A stretch of DNA of 64,000 bases from Litorimonas sp051251645 (GTDB lineage: Bacteria > Pseudomonadota > Alphaproteobacteria > Caulobacterales > Maricaulaceae), in assembly GCA_051251645.1 (NCBI GenBank), contig JBPOEY010000001.1:62001-126000 (forward strand). The letters are read 5' to 3'. Below are positions 43,558-51,908 of this stretch, in pieces; position 1 is the stretch's first letter, and each line of letters starts with the position of its first letter. Both the position numbers and the translations under genes were made by a program. The notes beneath the pieces were generated by a model that had not been told where the DNA came from, did no database searches, and saw only the letters and a program-made list of their open reading frames with translations.

Positions 43558-44364
43558 ATGAATTGGACCGCTATTTTAATTGCAGCCGTTTGTGGCGGCG
43601 CTTTTGCGGGTGGCGGTGTTCTGCTGGCGAATTGGCTTGGGCGGCCCCAGTTCAGATCTGCCATTGTGGCGGTCGCAACCGTCATAGGCATCGGTGTAGC
43701 GTCGCAAATCAATGACCGTCTTCCGGTAAAAATGAATATAGACACGTTTTCATTGTCTGACTTGGCTGATGAAGCGCCTATTTACCGTGTTTTGATCAAC
43801 AAAGACCCGTCGTCGGCTCTGATATTGGAAACGGGTCTGAAAGAGGATTTTCAAAGTGGAAATTTCACGATCAATGAAATCACAGATCGGACACGACTCC
43901 GCCTAGGCGTCATTGTAACTAATAAAACGATTGTTGCGCCTGCGAGCCTTCAGCGTGAATATGCTAATATTGCGATCGAGATGTTTGAATATCTCAAAGC
44001 GACGAAACCTAATTTATGTCGAAAAATAGCATTGGGCGAGCCCATTGGTGATCTTAGCCCTTATATGCCACAGAGTTATGCCGAGACAGAAGAAGCGGTG
44101 ATGGTGCGCGTCGTTGAAACGCTTTCTGTCGTTGGGGCCAGCGGTGATGTTGCTCGCGGTAAAGAAATTGCTTCGGAAACTATTGTCGCATGGGCTGATA
44201 TGACCGGGGTCGACACACAATCACCTAATTTTTTAGAGTCTTTGTCAGATATTCAGTGGTGTGACATTGCCCTCGCTTTGGGGTATGCGAAGCTATCGAT
44301 GCCAGATCAGGATCGGCGTGATTTATTTGCGTTTGAGGCCGACGCCGCAAATCCCTCTCAGTAA
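43558..44364 (+). CDS. Hypothetical membrane-anchored protein (268 aa)
   Basis: I do not recognise a family. The N-terminus has two close hydrophobic segments (about residues 4-25 and 33-50), then a soluble region of about 215 residues with charged, helix-rich sequence and several cysteines (NLCRKIALGEP, IQWCDIAL). The composition is more AT-rich than the rimI and fur genes that flank it, and it interrupts the common rimI-fur order, which suggests a later insertion. Function unknown. Confidence 0.6.
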   Translation: MNWTAILIAAVCGGAFAGGGVLLANWLGRPQFRSAIVAVATVIGIGVASQINDRLPVKMNIDTFSLSDLADEAPIYRVLINKDPSSALILETGLKEDFQSGNFTINEITDRTRLRLGVIVTNKTIVAPASLQREYANIAIEMFEYLKATKPNLCRKIALGEPIGDLSPYMPQSYAETEEAVMVRVVETLSVVGASGDVARGKEIASETIVAWADMTGVDTQSPNFLESLSDIQWCDIALALGYAKLSMPDQDRRDLFAFEADAANPSQ

Positions 44365-44485
44365 TGTTATCGATGTTTTGAGAGTTTACTTCGACGATCC
44401 GGGAAATATCCGAAACAATAATTAGATGAGATGTGTTCATACGGCATCTCTGGACGCCACGTCTTAACGCGGCTAGAGTAGGGCC

Positions 44486-44902
44486 ATGCCAAATACTGAA
44501 ACCTGGGTTGAAAAGAAATGCGTCGAGCGCGGGTTGCGCCTGACCGAACAACGGCGGGTGATCGCCAAAGTGCTGTCCAATGCGGACGACCATCCCGACG
44601 CGGAAGAGCTTTACGCGCGCGCCTCACAGATTGATCCGAAGATCAGTTTAGCCACTGTTTACCGGACTGTGCGCCTGTTTGCCGACTCCGGAATTATCGA
44701 AATGCATGATTTCCGCGATGGTCGCGCACGCTATGAAACTGCGGATGCGGAACATCATGATCATCTGATTGATGTGCAATCAGGTGATGTGATTGAATTT
44801 GTCGATGATGAAATTGAAGCGCTTCAGCACCGAATCGCTGAAAAACTTGGCTATGAACTCGTCGATCACCGTCTCGAACTTTACGGACGTAAAAAGACGT
44901 AA
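44486..44902 (+). CDS. fur: Fur-family iron/manganese-responsive regulator
   Basis: A 138-residue Fur-family protein. The winged-helix DNA-binding part includes GLRLTEQRRVIAKVL and the recognition helix KISLATVYRTVRLFADSGII. The dimer domain holds the metal ligands HHDHLIDV and the C-terminal helix to YELVDHRLELYGRKK. The structural zinc CxxC pairs of E. coli Fur are absent, as in many alphaproteobacterial Fur/Mur proteins. Its position after nfuA-tsaB-rimI is conserved. The tandem boxes before bfd (52783-52820) are plausible targets. Confidence 0.9.
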   Translation: MPNTETWVEKKCVERGLRLTEQRRVIAKVLSNADDHPDAEELYARASQIDPKISLATVYRTVRLFADSGIIEMHDFRDGRARYETADAEHHDHLIDVQSGDVIEFVDDEIEALQHRIAEKLGYELVDHRLELYGRKKT

Positions 44903-44925
44903 GTCTTCGGACGCTATAGCGTCCG
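44894..44925. terminator. Paired hairpins between fur and the convergent sulfotransferase-like gene
   Basis: A 5-bp hairpin AAGAC/GTCTT (44894-44907) is followed by a perfect 18-bp palindrome CGGACGCTATAGCGTCCG (44908-44925), which overlaps the end of the minus-strand gene. Neither is followed by a clear T-run, so termination is likely but not certain. Confidence 0.5.
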
Positions 44926-45627
44926 CAACGCCTCATAATCTTCTAAACACGCGGCGAATATATCCGCATGTTCTGGGGCGACCTCTGGCAATGCGCCGGG
45001 AGCGTCGGCAAAGCCAAATGACTTCCACACGCTGTCATACCAATAGGGCGCCCAAGGGCCGTCCTCCGGCCGGGGACCGTCGTGCCATTTCAACATGGTG
45101 CGGCGAAACGGAATGTCGAACCCATCTTCGCACAGGGTCTTGAGCATGACCCGCGGACGCGCGAGAATATCATCGCTATCCATCACCATTGGTGCCCGGC
45201 CTGTGATGTCTTGCAGTTCGGTATGAAGTGTTCGCAAACGTGCGAAGCCCAGATCATTCGCTGTGAAATCGGGTCGGCCCTTGGCGTAGGACGCAATCAC
45301 CCGCGCCGGATGACGCAGCAATAGCACGTGGCGTGCCTGCGCCGTCCAATCCATCGGCATCCCGGCGATCATATGATGCGCCATATGTTTTTGGAAATGG
45401 TAGCGTGTCGCGACAGGCGCGAGAATGCGTTCAACGATCCGTTCAGGGTCGGTTTCGCAGGCGGCTAAGGTCTCATCGCGGCCCGGATGCGCCAAGCCGG
45501 TTTGGTCGAGATAAGCGGCGAAAAAGGGCTCGTCCCAGCAGGTGACATCCGATTGTGACCCAAAACTTCGCATCATCGCCGTCGAAATATTACGTGGCCC
45601 AGACCAGAGACAGAGAATTTTAGACAT
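44914..45627 (-). CDS. Sulfotransferase-like P-loop protein
   Basis: A 237-residue protein with a sulfotransferase-type N-terminus (ILCLWSGPRNISTAMMRSF) that would bind PAPS or another phosphorylated ligand, DEPFFAAYL, LLLRHPARVIASY and a C-terminal LKWHDGPRPEDGPWAPYWY. The block matches what I remember of the N-terminal half of the plant branched-chain-aminotransferase-like proteins (At3g05190, At5g27410), whose C-terminal half is a class IV aminotransferase. Here the aminotransferase is the gene immediately upstream on the same strand, 9 nt away. True sulfotransferase activity is unproven. Confidence 0.75.
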   Translation of the reverse strand: MSKILCLWSGPRNISTAMMRSFGSQSDVTCWDEPFFAAYLDQTGLAHPGRDETLAACETDPERIVERILAPVATRYHFQKHMAHHMIAGMPMDWTAQARHVLLLRHPARVIASYAKGRPDFTANDLGFARLRTLHTELQDITGRAPMVMDSDDILARPRVMLKTLCEDGFDIPFRRTMLKWHDGPRPEDGPWAPYWYDSVWKSFGFADAPGALPEVAPEHADIFAACLEDYEALRTL

Positions 45628-45636
45628 AGGTTCCGC

Positions 45637-46548
45637 TCACGTCGTATCTGTATCGACCAAGGCGAGATAAAGTTGCTGCAAGCGTGCCACGATTGGGCCG
45701 CGCGTGCCGTCGCCGATCTGCCGTCCGTCAATCGTGCCGACGGGGGCCAGTCCCGCAAACGTCCCCGTGGTGAAGGCTTCATCCGCGGCGTAGCAATGAC
45801 GCAGGGTGAAATTACGCTCAAAGACTGGAATGTCATTGGCTCGGCAGAGGTCGATGACCTTTGCGCGCGTGATCCCGCCGAGACAATAATCGCCCGTTGA
45901 TGTCCAGACTTCGCCGTGTCTGACAATGAAGAAATGCGTTGAATTACAGGTGGCGACGAACCCGTGCGGGTCGAGCATGATCGCTTCGTCGGCTCCGGCT
46001 TCGATCCCCTGAATACATGCCGTGATACAGTTGATCTTGGAATGGCTGTTGAGCCCCGGATCCTGCACATCGGGCCGCCCCCTGCGTGTGGCGACGCTTT
46101 GCAGGCTCAGCGGACGTTCTGCCGTCGCGGGATCGGGTTGTTTAAATTCAGGCGCAATGACGATGGTGGCCGGCGAGATGATCACGCGCGGGTCTTGGTA
46201 AGGCGTCGAGCGTAAGCCGCGGGTTACCATCAGGCGGATGTGAACATGGTCCGTCATCTCGTTGGCCGCTAGCGTGTCGTTTAGGCGGGCAGTCAGCTCA
46301 TCCCGCGTAATGCCGAGGTCAATTTTCAGCGCCGCAAGCCCTTCGGCTAATCGGTCGAGATGGTCCTCTAAGAAGGCGACCTTGCCATTATGAACGCGCA
46401 GGCCCTCCCAAACGCCGTCACCCAGCATGAAGCCGCTGTCAAAAACGTTCACTACCGCCTTCTCCCGCGGGATGATGTCTCCGTTTAGATTGAACAGAAC
46501 CGACGCGTTGCGGTCATCGGGGACGTAGGAGTGGGTGCCAAAGCTCAT
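45637..46548 (-). CDS. Class IV aminotransferase (branched-chain or D-amino acid type)
   Basis: A 303-residue PLP-dependent fold-type IV enzyme. Family blocks are FDSGFMLGDGVWEGLRVHNGK near residues 37-57 (close to the Arg that reads substrate carboxylates), the catalytic Lys in NSHSKINCI, and DEAIMLDPHGFVATCNSTHFF and TTGTFAGLAPV. It could transaminate branched-chain amino acids, D-amino acids or 4-amino-4-deoxychorismate; the GLRVHNGK motif favours branched-chain-like or D-amino acid activity. It forms a two-gene unit with the sulfotransferase-like gene downstream. Confidence 0.85.
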   Translation of the reverse strand: MSFGTHSYVPDDRNASVLFNLNGDIIPREKAVVNVFDSGFMLGDGVWEGLRVHNGKVAFLEDHLDRLAEGLAALKIDLGITRDELTARLNDTLAANEMTDHVHIRLMVTRGLRSTPYQDPRVIISPATIVIAPEFKQPDPATAERPLSLQSVATRRGRPDVQDPGLNSHSKINCITACIQGIEAGADEAIMLDPHGFVATCNSTHFFIVRHGEVWTSTGDYCLGGITRAKVIDLCRANDIPVFERNFTLRHCYAADEAFTTGTFAGLAPVGTIDGRQIGDGTRGPIVARLQQLYLALVDTDTT

Positions 46549-46585
46549 GAGACGGGGTTAGCAGAGATGGCGCAAGAGGGAAGCC

Positions 46586-47392
46586 CTACTCTGCCGGAAT
46601 TAAGCCCGGTCTCGCGTCCCCATACAACAGTCGATCCGCAATCACCGCGGCATGAGGCGCGAAGTGGAGAATTTCCCAACGGCCGTCGAAATGTTCAACC
46701 AATGCGGTGCAGCTCTCGACCCAATCGCCGGTGTTTTTATAGGCGACGCCGTCAATTTCGCGCTGTTCTGCGACATGGATGTGACCGCAAATTGCGCCAT
46801 CAAACCCTTTGCGCGCGCAGTAATCGGCGACGTGACCCTCGAAGCTTTGAATGAAATTCATCGCGCGTTTCGTTCGTGATTTCAGCGCTTTGGAGAGCGA
46901 CCAATAATCTAAGCCCAAACGCCGCCGCACCCCATTCAACTTCGTGTTCACCCAGAGCAGGGCATTATAGGCGCTATCGCCGAGGTGCATGATCCATTTA
47001 CGGTCCGCGCGCATCAGCCCGTCAAACATATCGCCGTGGACGACAAGGTAGCGTTTCCCGTCGCGTCCCGCATGAACCGCGCGATTTTTTACGGCAATAT
47101 CGCCGAACATCAGCCGAAAATTCATGAACCCACGCAAGAATTCATCGTGATTGCCAATGATATAGGTCACGTCTGTGCCCCGTTTGGCAGCCGTGAGAAT
47201 GCGGCGCACGACATTTGTGTGGGATTGCGGCCAGAACCATTTCTTGCGCATCCGCCAGCCGTCGATAATGTCCCCGACCAGATAGAGCTGCTCTGACGTA
47301 TGCTCTTTCATGAACACACAGAGCGCCTCTGCCTGACAGCCTTTAGAGCCCAGATGCAGGTCGGAAATAAAGATGGAACGGTAATGCGGCAT
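46586..47392 (-). CDS. LpxH-like UDP-2,3-diacylglucosamine diphosphatase / metallophosphoesterase
   Basis: A 268-residue calcineurin-type phosphoesterase with all metal motifs: SDLHLGS (about residues 10-16), GDIIDGW, GNHDEF, HGDMFD and GHIHVAE. The WFWPQSH and FRLMFG features are typical of an LpxH-like family widespread in alphaproteobacteria. LpxH hydrolyses UDP-2,3-diacylglucosamine in lipid A synthesis. Many alphaproteobacteria instead use LpxI, so this protein may have another phosphoester substrate. It begins 73 nt after the end of the upstream sigma-factor group. Confidence 0.8.
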   Translation of the reverse strand: MPHYRSIFISDLHLGSKGCQAEALCVFMKEHTSEQLYLVGDIIDGWRMRKKWFWPQSHTNVVRRILTAAKRGTDVTYIIGNHDEFLRGFMNFRLMFGDIAVKNRAVHAGRDGKRYLVVHGDMFDGLMRADRKWIMHLGDSAYNALLWVNTKLNGVRRRLGLDYWSLSKALKSRTKRAMNFIQSFEGHVADYCARKGFDGAICGHIHVAEQREIDGVAYKNTGDWVESCTALVEHFDGRWEILHFAPHAAVIADRLLYGDARPGLIPAE

Positions 47393-47465
47393 ATAGGGCG
47401 CCGCTAGGCTGCTTCGGTGTCTATCGTATGACGACGACGTAACAGGCTTGTGACGATTTGACGGG

Positions 47466-47813
47466 TTAGAACGCTTCCGTTTCGACCAATAAGAGGCAAA
47501 CGGCGAGGCATAGAGCGCCCAAGCCGTATGCTGCCCAGCCCGTGCTGAGCGTGTTCAGAACCGAACTTTCCAGAGATATATCGAGTAGGTTGAGCCCAAG
47601 GCGCGTCCAAATAAGGCCGCAAAGCAAGCCAATCATGAGCGCGATCATCCAGCTGCGCCAGAGGGGCGTGGGGCGTTTGGCAAGGCTGTCGAGATCAAAT
47701 AGCGCGGCCTCTTCTTGGGTCTGCAAGGCGGTAAGAACCGCGTCGGAAAAGCCTTGGTCTTCTGTGGGGGCGACGTAGTCAGCGAGCAAGGATTTCAAAC
47801 TATCATCTGTCAT
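47466..47813 (-). CDS. Probable membrane anti-sigma-like protein
   Basis: A 115-residue protein with a soluble N-terminal part (about 1-50, LKSLLADYVAPTEDQGFSDAVLTAL) and two hydrophobic segments (about 53-75 and 92-112). It overlaps the ECF sigma gene by 4 nt, the usual position for an anti-sigma factor. It lacks a recognisable zinc-binding HxxxCxxC motif. The sigma-anti-sigma relationship is inferred from context. Confidence 0.7.
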   Translation of the reverse strand: MTDDSLKSLLADYVAPTEDQGFSDAVLTALQTQEEAALFDLDSLAKRPTPLWRSWMIALMIGLLCGLIWTRLGLNLLDISLESSVLNTLSTGWAAYGLGALCLAVCLLLVETEAF

Positions 47814-48355
47814 TGTGTTGATCCTTCATAGGCGCGCAAGAGGTCTTGTAACGCAGTTTTCGCACGCGACACATGGGATTTAACCGTGCCGAGCGGCAAT
47901 CCGGTAATGTGTGCCGCGTCCGCGTGACTATGACCCAACGCAAGGCAGAGCATGGCGCAGGCGCGGCGTTCTGGCGGCAAACTATTCATAGCGCGCTCGA
48001 TATCGAGTCGCGTGCCGTGGTGAGATGTTGGCGCCTCCGGGGGAAGAGAGTTGGCCCCGTCTAAATCCAAGCTGCGTAAATCCCGGCGACGCGTTTCGCG
48101 GCGGTGATGGTCGAGAAAGCGGCGATAGGCGATGCGTAGCAACCAGCTTTTGACATTTTCAACGTTGGGAAGCTGGTCAGCAACGCGAAAGGCTTTGAGA
48201 AAGGTTTCCTGCGCCAGCTCGTCAGCGAGGGCACTATTCCGACAGAGTCGGCGCAGAAAGGTTCTGACCGCGCCCTGATGGGCGCGGACAATGGGGTCAA
48301 ATGTGTTGACCTTTGACAGGTCTAGTCTTCGGTCTGACGGGAGACTGTGACCCAT
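47810..48355 (-). CDS. ECF-family RNA polymerase sigma factor
   Basis: A 181-residue sigma-70 relative. Region 2 spans about residues 18-88 (FDPIVRAHQGAVRTFLRRL, DELAQETFLKAFRVADQL, SWLLRIAYRRFLDHHRRE); region 4 spans about 120-175 (MNSLPPERRACAMLCLALGHS and HITGLPLGTVKSHVSRAK). The start ATG lies 34 nt inside the upstream membrane-protein gene and no better in-frame start codon follows, so the overlap appears real. The downstream gene may be its anti-sigma partner. Confidence 0.9.
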   Translation of the reverse strand: MGHSLPSDRRLDLSKVNTFDPIVRAHQGAVRTFLRRLCRNSALADELAQETFLKAFRVADQLPNVENVKSWLLRIAYRRFLDHHRRETRRRDLRSLDLDGANSLPPEAPTSHHGTRLDIERAMNSLPPERRACAMLCLALGHSHADAAHITGLPLGTVKSHVSRAKTALQDLLRAYEGSTQ

Positions 48356-48687
48356 AACGCTACAAAGACGAGGCCAACCAAGAAGGGGAAGGACGCAAAG
48401 CCAAAGAAGATGCGGGTTGCTTCAGCGTCATCAATCACTGTCCCAAGAATGCACGTCGACACAGCCAAGGCGATTAAGATTAAGCCGAGACGGAGATCCG
48501 CATGTTTGGGTTTGCGGCGAACTCCGAGGGTCTTGACGAGTTCGACCGTGATCGGCTCGCCTTTACTCGCGATGCTATCGAGCAAGCTGATGGTCGCTGC
48601 GTGAGTTTTAAATCGATAGGCACTGACGGCCCAAACGATAACGGGAATGATCGCGAATAATGCGACCGGGACGAGGACTTCTTCCAT
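48322..48687 (-). CDS. DUF6249-type small membrane protein of the sigma-factor unit
   Basis: A 121-residue protein with an N-terminal hydrophobic segment (about 3-22), a short cytosolic loop, and two more segments (about 70-90 and 95-115). ATG 48687 follows an AAGGAGA site; an in-frame ATG at 48705 lies in front of it. The layout recalls DUF6249 membrane proteins encoded beside ECF sigma factors in Caulobacterales, but my confidence in the DUF name is moderate. It opens a three-gene overlapping unit: membrane protein, ECF sigma, two-segment membrane protein. Confidence 0.7.
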   Translation of the reverse strand: MEEVLVPVALFAIIPVIVWAVSAYRFKTHAATISLLDSIASKGEPITVELVKTLGVRRKPKHADLRLGLILIALAVSTCILGTVIDDAEATRIFFGFASFPFLVGLVFVALWVTVSRQTED

Positions 48688-48836
48688 GTGTGTCTCCTTT
48701 TTCAAACAGTTATACTAAGCCAGACGTCGCGAGGAGGTGTTTTGGATGCACGGGAGTGAAATTCTTTTGAGAACACCGCAATCCTTCCTCACCCCGACGC
48801 TTGACCCATACCCTTGCTCCGACCACATGACCGCTC

Positions 48837-50117
48837 GTGATCCAAGATGTCGATGTCATAACATTAGGCTGTCGCCTGAATGCGTCCGAGAGCGATGCGA
48901 TGGTTGCGCTTGCGCGTGACGATGGCTTGACCAATGCGGTCATCATCAACACGTGCGCGGTCACCAATGACGCTGTGGCAGAGAGCCGCCGCCGCGTGCG
49001 CAAGGCGAAACGGGACCGCCCCGACGCCACAATTATTGTCACAGGCTGCGCCGCCCAAATCGATCCGACGACGTTTGCGGGCATGGCCGAAGTTGATCAG
49101 GTTCTGGGAAATCACGACAAAATGCTGCCCGGTGCGTTTGCCCCGCATCATTTTGGCGGCCAGAGCGAGCGTATTCGCGTTAATGACATCATGGCGGTCC
49201 GCGATAGTGCGCCGCAATTTATGGGATCTGCTAATCAAGGCGACAAAGCGCAGTCGCGCACGCGCGCGTTTCTGCAAGTGCAAAATGGCTGTGACCACCG
49301 CTGCACCTTTTGCATCATTCCTTATGGGCGCGGTAATGCGCGTTCCGTCCCGGCCGGCGAAGTGGTGAGTCATGTGCGCGCCCTCGTGCGGCAAGGATAT
49401 CGCGAAGTCGTGCTGACCGGGGTCGACCTGTCCAGTTGGGGCGGGGACTTGCCGGGAATGCCGCCACTCGGAGATTTGGTGCGCCGCGTGCTGAAGCTAG
49501 TGCCTGAGCTGGAACGTTTGCGTCTGTCCTCTATCGATCCGGCGGAAGTTGATCCGATCTTGTTTGAGTTGATTGTGACCGAGCCGCGCATGACACCTTA
49601 TCTGCATCTGTCGCTACAAAGCGGTGATGATATGATCCTCAAACGGATGAAGCGCCGTCACTCACGCCAGCAAGTGATTGCTCTGTGCACGGCGCTGCAA
49701 GACCGACGGCCAGAGATTGCCTTTGGTGCCGACATCATTGCGGGCTTCCCGACAGAAGATGACGTCATGTTCGAAAACAGCCGCGCGATTGTGTCCGAGA
49801 TTGGCATTCCGTGGTTGCACGTCTTTCCCTATTCAGCGCGCGAAGGCACGCCCGCGGCGAAAATTCCGCCTGTTGATGGCAATATTGTCAAAGCCCGTGC
49901 CAAAATTCTGCGCGAGGCGGGAACAGCGGCGAAGGCTGCGCATTTACGCTCGCGTGTCGGCGATGTTGATACAGCTTTGTTTGAGGAAACTGGACAAGGG
50001 CGTTTACCGGATTTCAGCCTCATTCGTGTCGATAATCCGCCGCCCGCGGGTTCGCTTGGCACAGTGACCGTGATAGACGCGCGCGACGACCATTTGATCG
50101 GGAGCCTTCATGGCTGA
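48837..50117 (+). CDS. mtaB: tRNA (N6-L-threonylcarbamoyladenosine(37)-C2) methylthiotransferase MtaB
   Basis: A 426-residue radical-SAM methylthiotransferase with a GTG start. The UPF0004 domain carries its three cluster Cys in VITLGCRLNASE, IINTCAVTN and VTGCAAQ. The radical-SAM CxxxCxxC is in NGCDHRCTFCIIPYGRG (about residues 152-168). Converts t6A37 to ms2t6A in tRNAs and needs Fe-S clusters, for which NfuA is a likely donor. It overlaps ftsY by 8 nt; mtaB-ftsY is a conserved alphaproteobacterial pair. Confidence 0.95.
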   Translation: MIQDVDVITLGCRLNASESDAMVALARDDGLTNAVIINTCAVTNDAVAESRRRVRKAKRDRPDATIIVTGCAAQIDPTTFAGMAEVDQVLGNHDKMLPGAFAPHHFGGQSERIRVNDIMAVRDSAPQFMGSANQGDKAQSRTRAFLQVQNGCDHRCTFCIIPYGRGNARSVPAGEVVSHVRALVRQGYREVVLTGVDLSSWGGDLPGMPPLGDLVRRVLKLVPELERLRLSSIDPAEVDPILFELIVTEPRMTPYLHLSLQSGDDMILKRMKRRHSRQQVIALCTALQDRRPEIAFGADIIAGFPTEDDVMFENSRAIVSEIGIPWLHVFPYSAREGTPAAKIPPVDGNIVKARAKILREAGTAAKAAHLRSRVGDVDTALFEETGQGRLPDFSLIRVDNPPPAGSLGTVTVIDARDDHLIGSLHG

Positions 50118-51873
50118 GAAGAAAAAACGCGGTTTTCTCTCCAAACTCGGATTTAAGTCCAAGGATGAGACGCTCGCGGCCGAAGCCGCTGAACGCGCCG
50201 CCCAACAACAGCTGATCGATGACCAAATGGCCGCGCGTATGGCGGCGATTAACGCGGCGGCGCTGGCCTCCGCGCGGGCGCAAGATACAGGCGTCAAAGA
50301 CGTTACAGCCGAAGAGCAGGCGGCGCTTGAGGCTGAAGATAAGCGCCAGGCCGAAATTCAGGCCGCGCGCGATGTGGCGCGTGCAAAGCAGCTGGCCGAA
50401 GACCAAGCGCGGCGCAAGGCCGATGCCCTTGCGGCACAAGAGGTTGAGGTCGCGCGTGTAGCGGACACGGCGCGGCTCGCGAAAGAGCGTACGCAGAGAG
50501 AGGCAGAACAAGCCGAGCGCCAAGCGGCAGAGGCCAAAGCGCGCGCGGAAACAGCGGCGCAATTAAAAGCCGAACGCGATGCAGAAATTGCCCGCGCGAA
50601 GTCAGACGCTGAAGCTGCGGAGCTGACACGCAAAGCCGAAGCGGAACGGGCTGAACAGGGGCGGCTTGACGCAGCGCGCGAAGCCGAAGAGCGCGCGGCA
50701 GAAGCGCGCCGTGTTGCGGAAGAGGTCGAAGCGGCCCGTCTGGCAGAAGAGGCGCGTTTGGCGGCGCAAGCCGAACGGCTCACCCGCGAAGCCGAAGAAG
50801 CGGAACGCCGTGCTGCGCTGGCCGCAGACCGCAAAGCCCGCGAGCAAGCCGAGAATGCTGAACGCGACCGGATTGCTGCGGAACGCGCGGCCCAGAAAGC
50901 GAAAGAGGCGCCTGCACCAGAACCAGAGATTGACGTCACGGCCGATGGCGGGTTTTTGGACCGTATCTCTAAAGGCCTGCGCCGCTCGACGACGCGCATG
51001 TCGGACCAAATGTCGGCGACGTTTAATCAACGCACGCTGGACGCCGCTGCGCTCGAGGATCTCGAAGACATCCTCATTATGGCCGATCTCGGCACCGATG
51101 TTGCGACCAAGGTCAGCGCCAGTTTGGCCGAAGATAAGTTTGATAAGACGGTCACGGACCTCGAAATAAAAGTCGCGCTAGCGGAAACAATCTCCGACAT
51201 TATGACGCCGCTAGAAACGCCCTTTGTGCTGGGTTTAGCGCGTCCGCAGGTGATCTTGTTTGTCGGCGTCAATGGCTCGGGCAAGACCACAACTTTGGGA
51301 AAAATCGCCAAGCGCTTCGGCGATCAAGGCAAAAAAGTCCTGATCTGCGCGGCGGATACGTTCCGCGCAGCCGCCGTGGAGCAACTCACCGTCTGGGGTG
51401 AGCGCGCCGGTGCGCCCGTCATGTCTGGCAAGCCCGGTGCCGATGCCGCCTCGCTTGTTTATGACGCGATGAACCGCGCGCGGGATGAGGATTACGATAT
51501 CTTGATGATCGACACGGCGGGACGATTGCAAAACCGCACGGAATTGATGGACGAGCTGGCGAAAATTATCCGCGTGATTGAGAAAACCGATCCGTCCGCG
51601 CCGCACCATAGCGTGCTGGTGCTAGATGCCACCGTCGGTCAGAACGCATTGTTACAAGTCGACGCTTTCAAGCAGACCGCGAATGTCTCCGGCTTGATTA
51701 TGACAAAATTAGACGGAACCGCCAAAGGCGGCGTGCTCGTCGCGCTGTCGGATAAGTATAAGTTGCCGATCCATTTTATCGGCATTGGCGAGGGGATCGA
51801 TGACCTCGAAACCTTCTCTGCTCCTGTCTTCGCCGCCGCCTTATCTGGTGTTGCGGATGCCGTCTCGCGTTAA
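50110..51873 (+). CDS. ftsY: Signal recognition particle receptor FtsY
   Basis: A 587-residue SRP GTPase. The first ~280 residues are an Ala/Glu/Arg/Lys-rich charged region predicted as long helix or coiled coil, well beyond the length in many bacteria. The N domain starts near FLDRISKGLRRSTTRMSDQM, followed by the G domain: G1 GVNGSGKTTTLGKIA, DTFRAAAVEQL, DTAGRL and TKLDGTAKGG. It docks ribosome-SRP complexes at the inner membrane. Start within the end of mtaB is certain from the ATG with an AGCCTTC-context and immediate homology (MAEKKKRGFLSKLGF). Confidence 0.96.
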   Translation: MAEKKKRGFLSKLGFKSKDETLAAEAAERAAQQQLIDDQMAARMAAINAAALASARAQDTGVKDVTAEEQAALEAEDKRQAEIQAARDVARAKQLAEDQARRKADALAAQEVEVARVADTARLAKERTQREAEQAERQAAEAKARAETAAQLKAERDAEIARAKSDAEAAELTRKAEAERAEQGRLDAAREAEERAAEARRVAEEVEAARLAEEARLAAQAERLTREAEEAERRAALAADRKAREQAENAERDRIAAERAAQKAKEAPAPEPEIDVTADGGFLDRISKGLRRSTTRMSDQMSATFNQRTLDAAALEDLEDILIMADLGTDVATKVSASLAEDKFDKTVTDLEIKVALAETISDIMTPLETPFVLGLARPQVILFVGVNGSGKTTTLGKIAKRFGDQGKKVLICAADTFRAAAVEQLTVWGERAGAPVMSGKPGADAASLVYDAMNRARDEDYDILMIDTAGRLQNRTELMDELAKIIRVIEKTDPSAPHHSVLVLDATVGQNALLQVDAFKQTANVSGLIMTKLDGTAKGGVLVALSDKYKLPIHFIGIGEGIDDLETFSAPVFAAALSGVADAVSR

Positions 51874-51908
51874 TCGATTTAGCCCTCAATTTTCTTTCGG
51901 AGCCTTTC

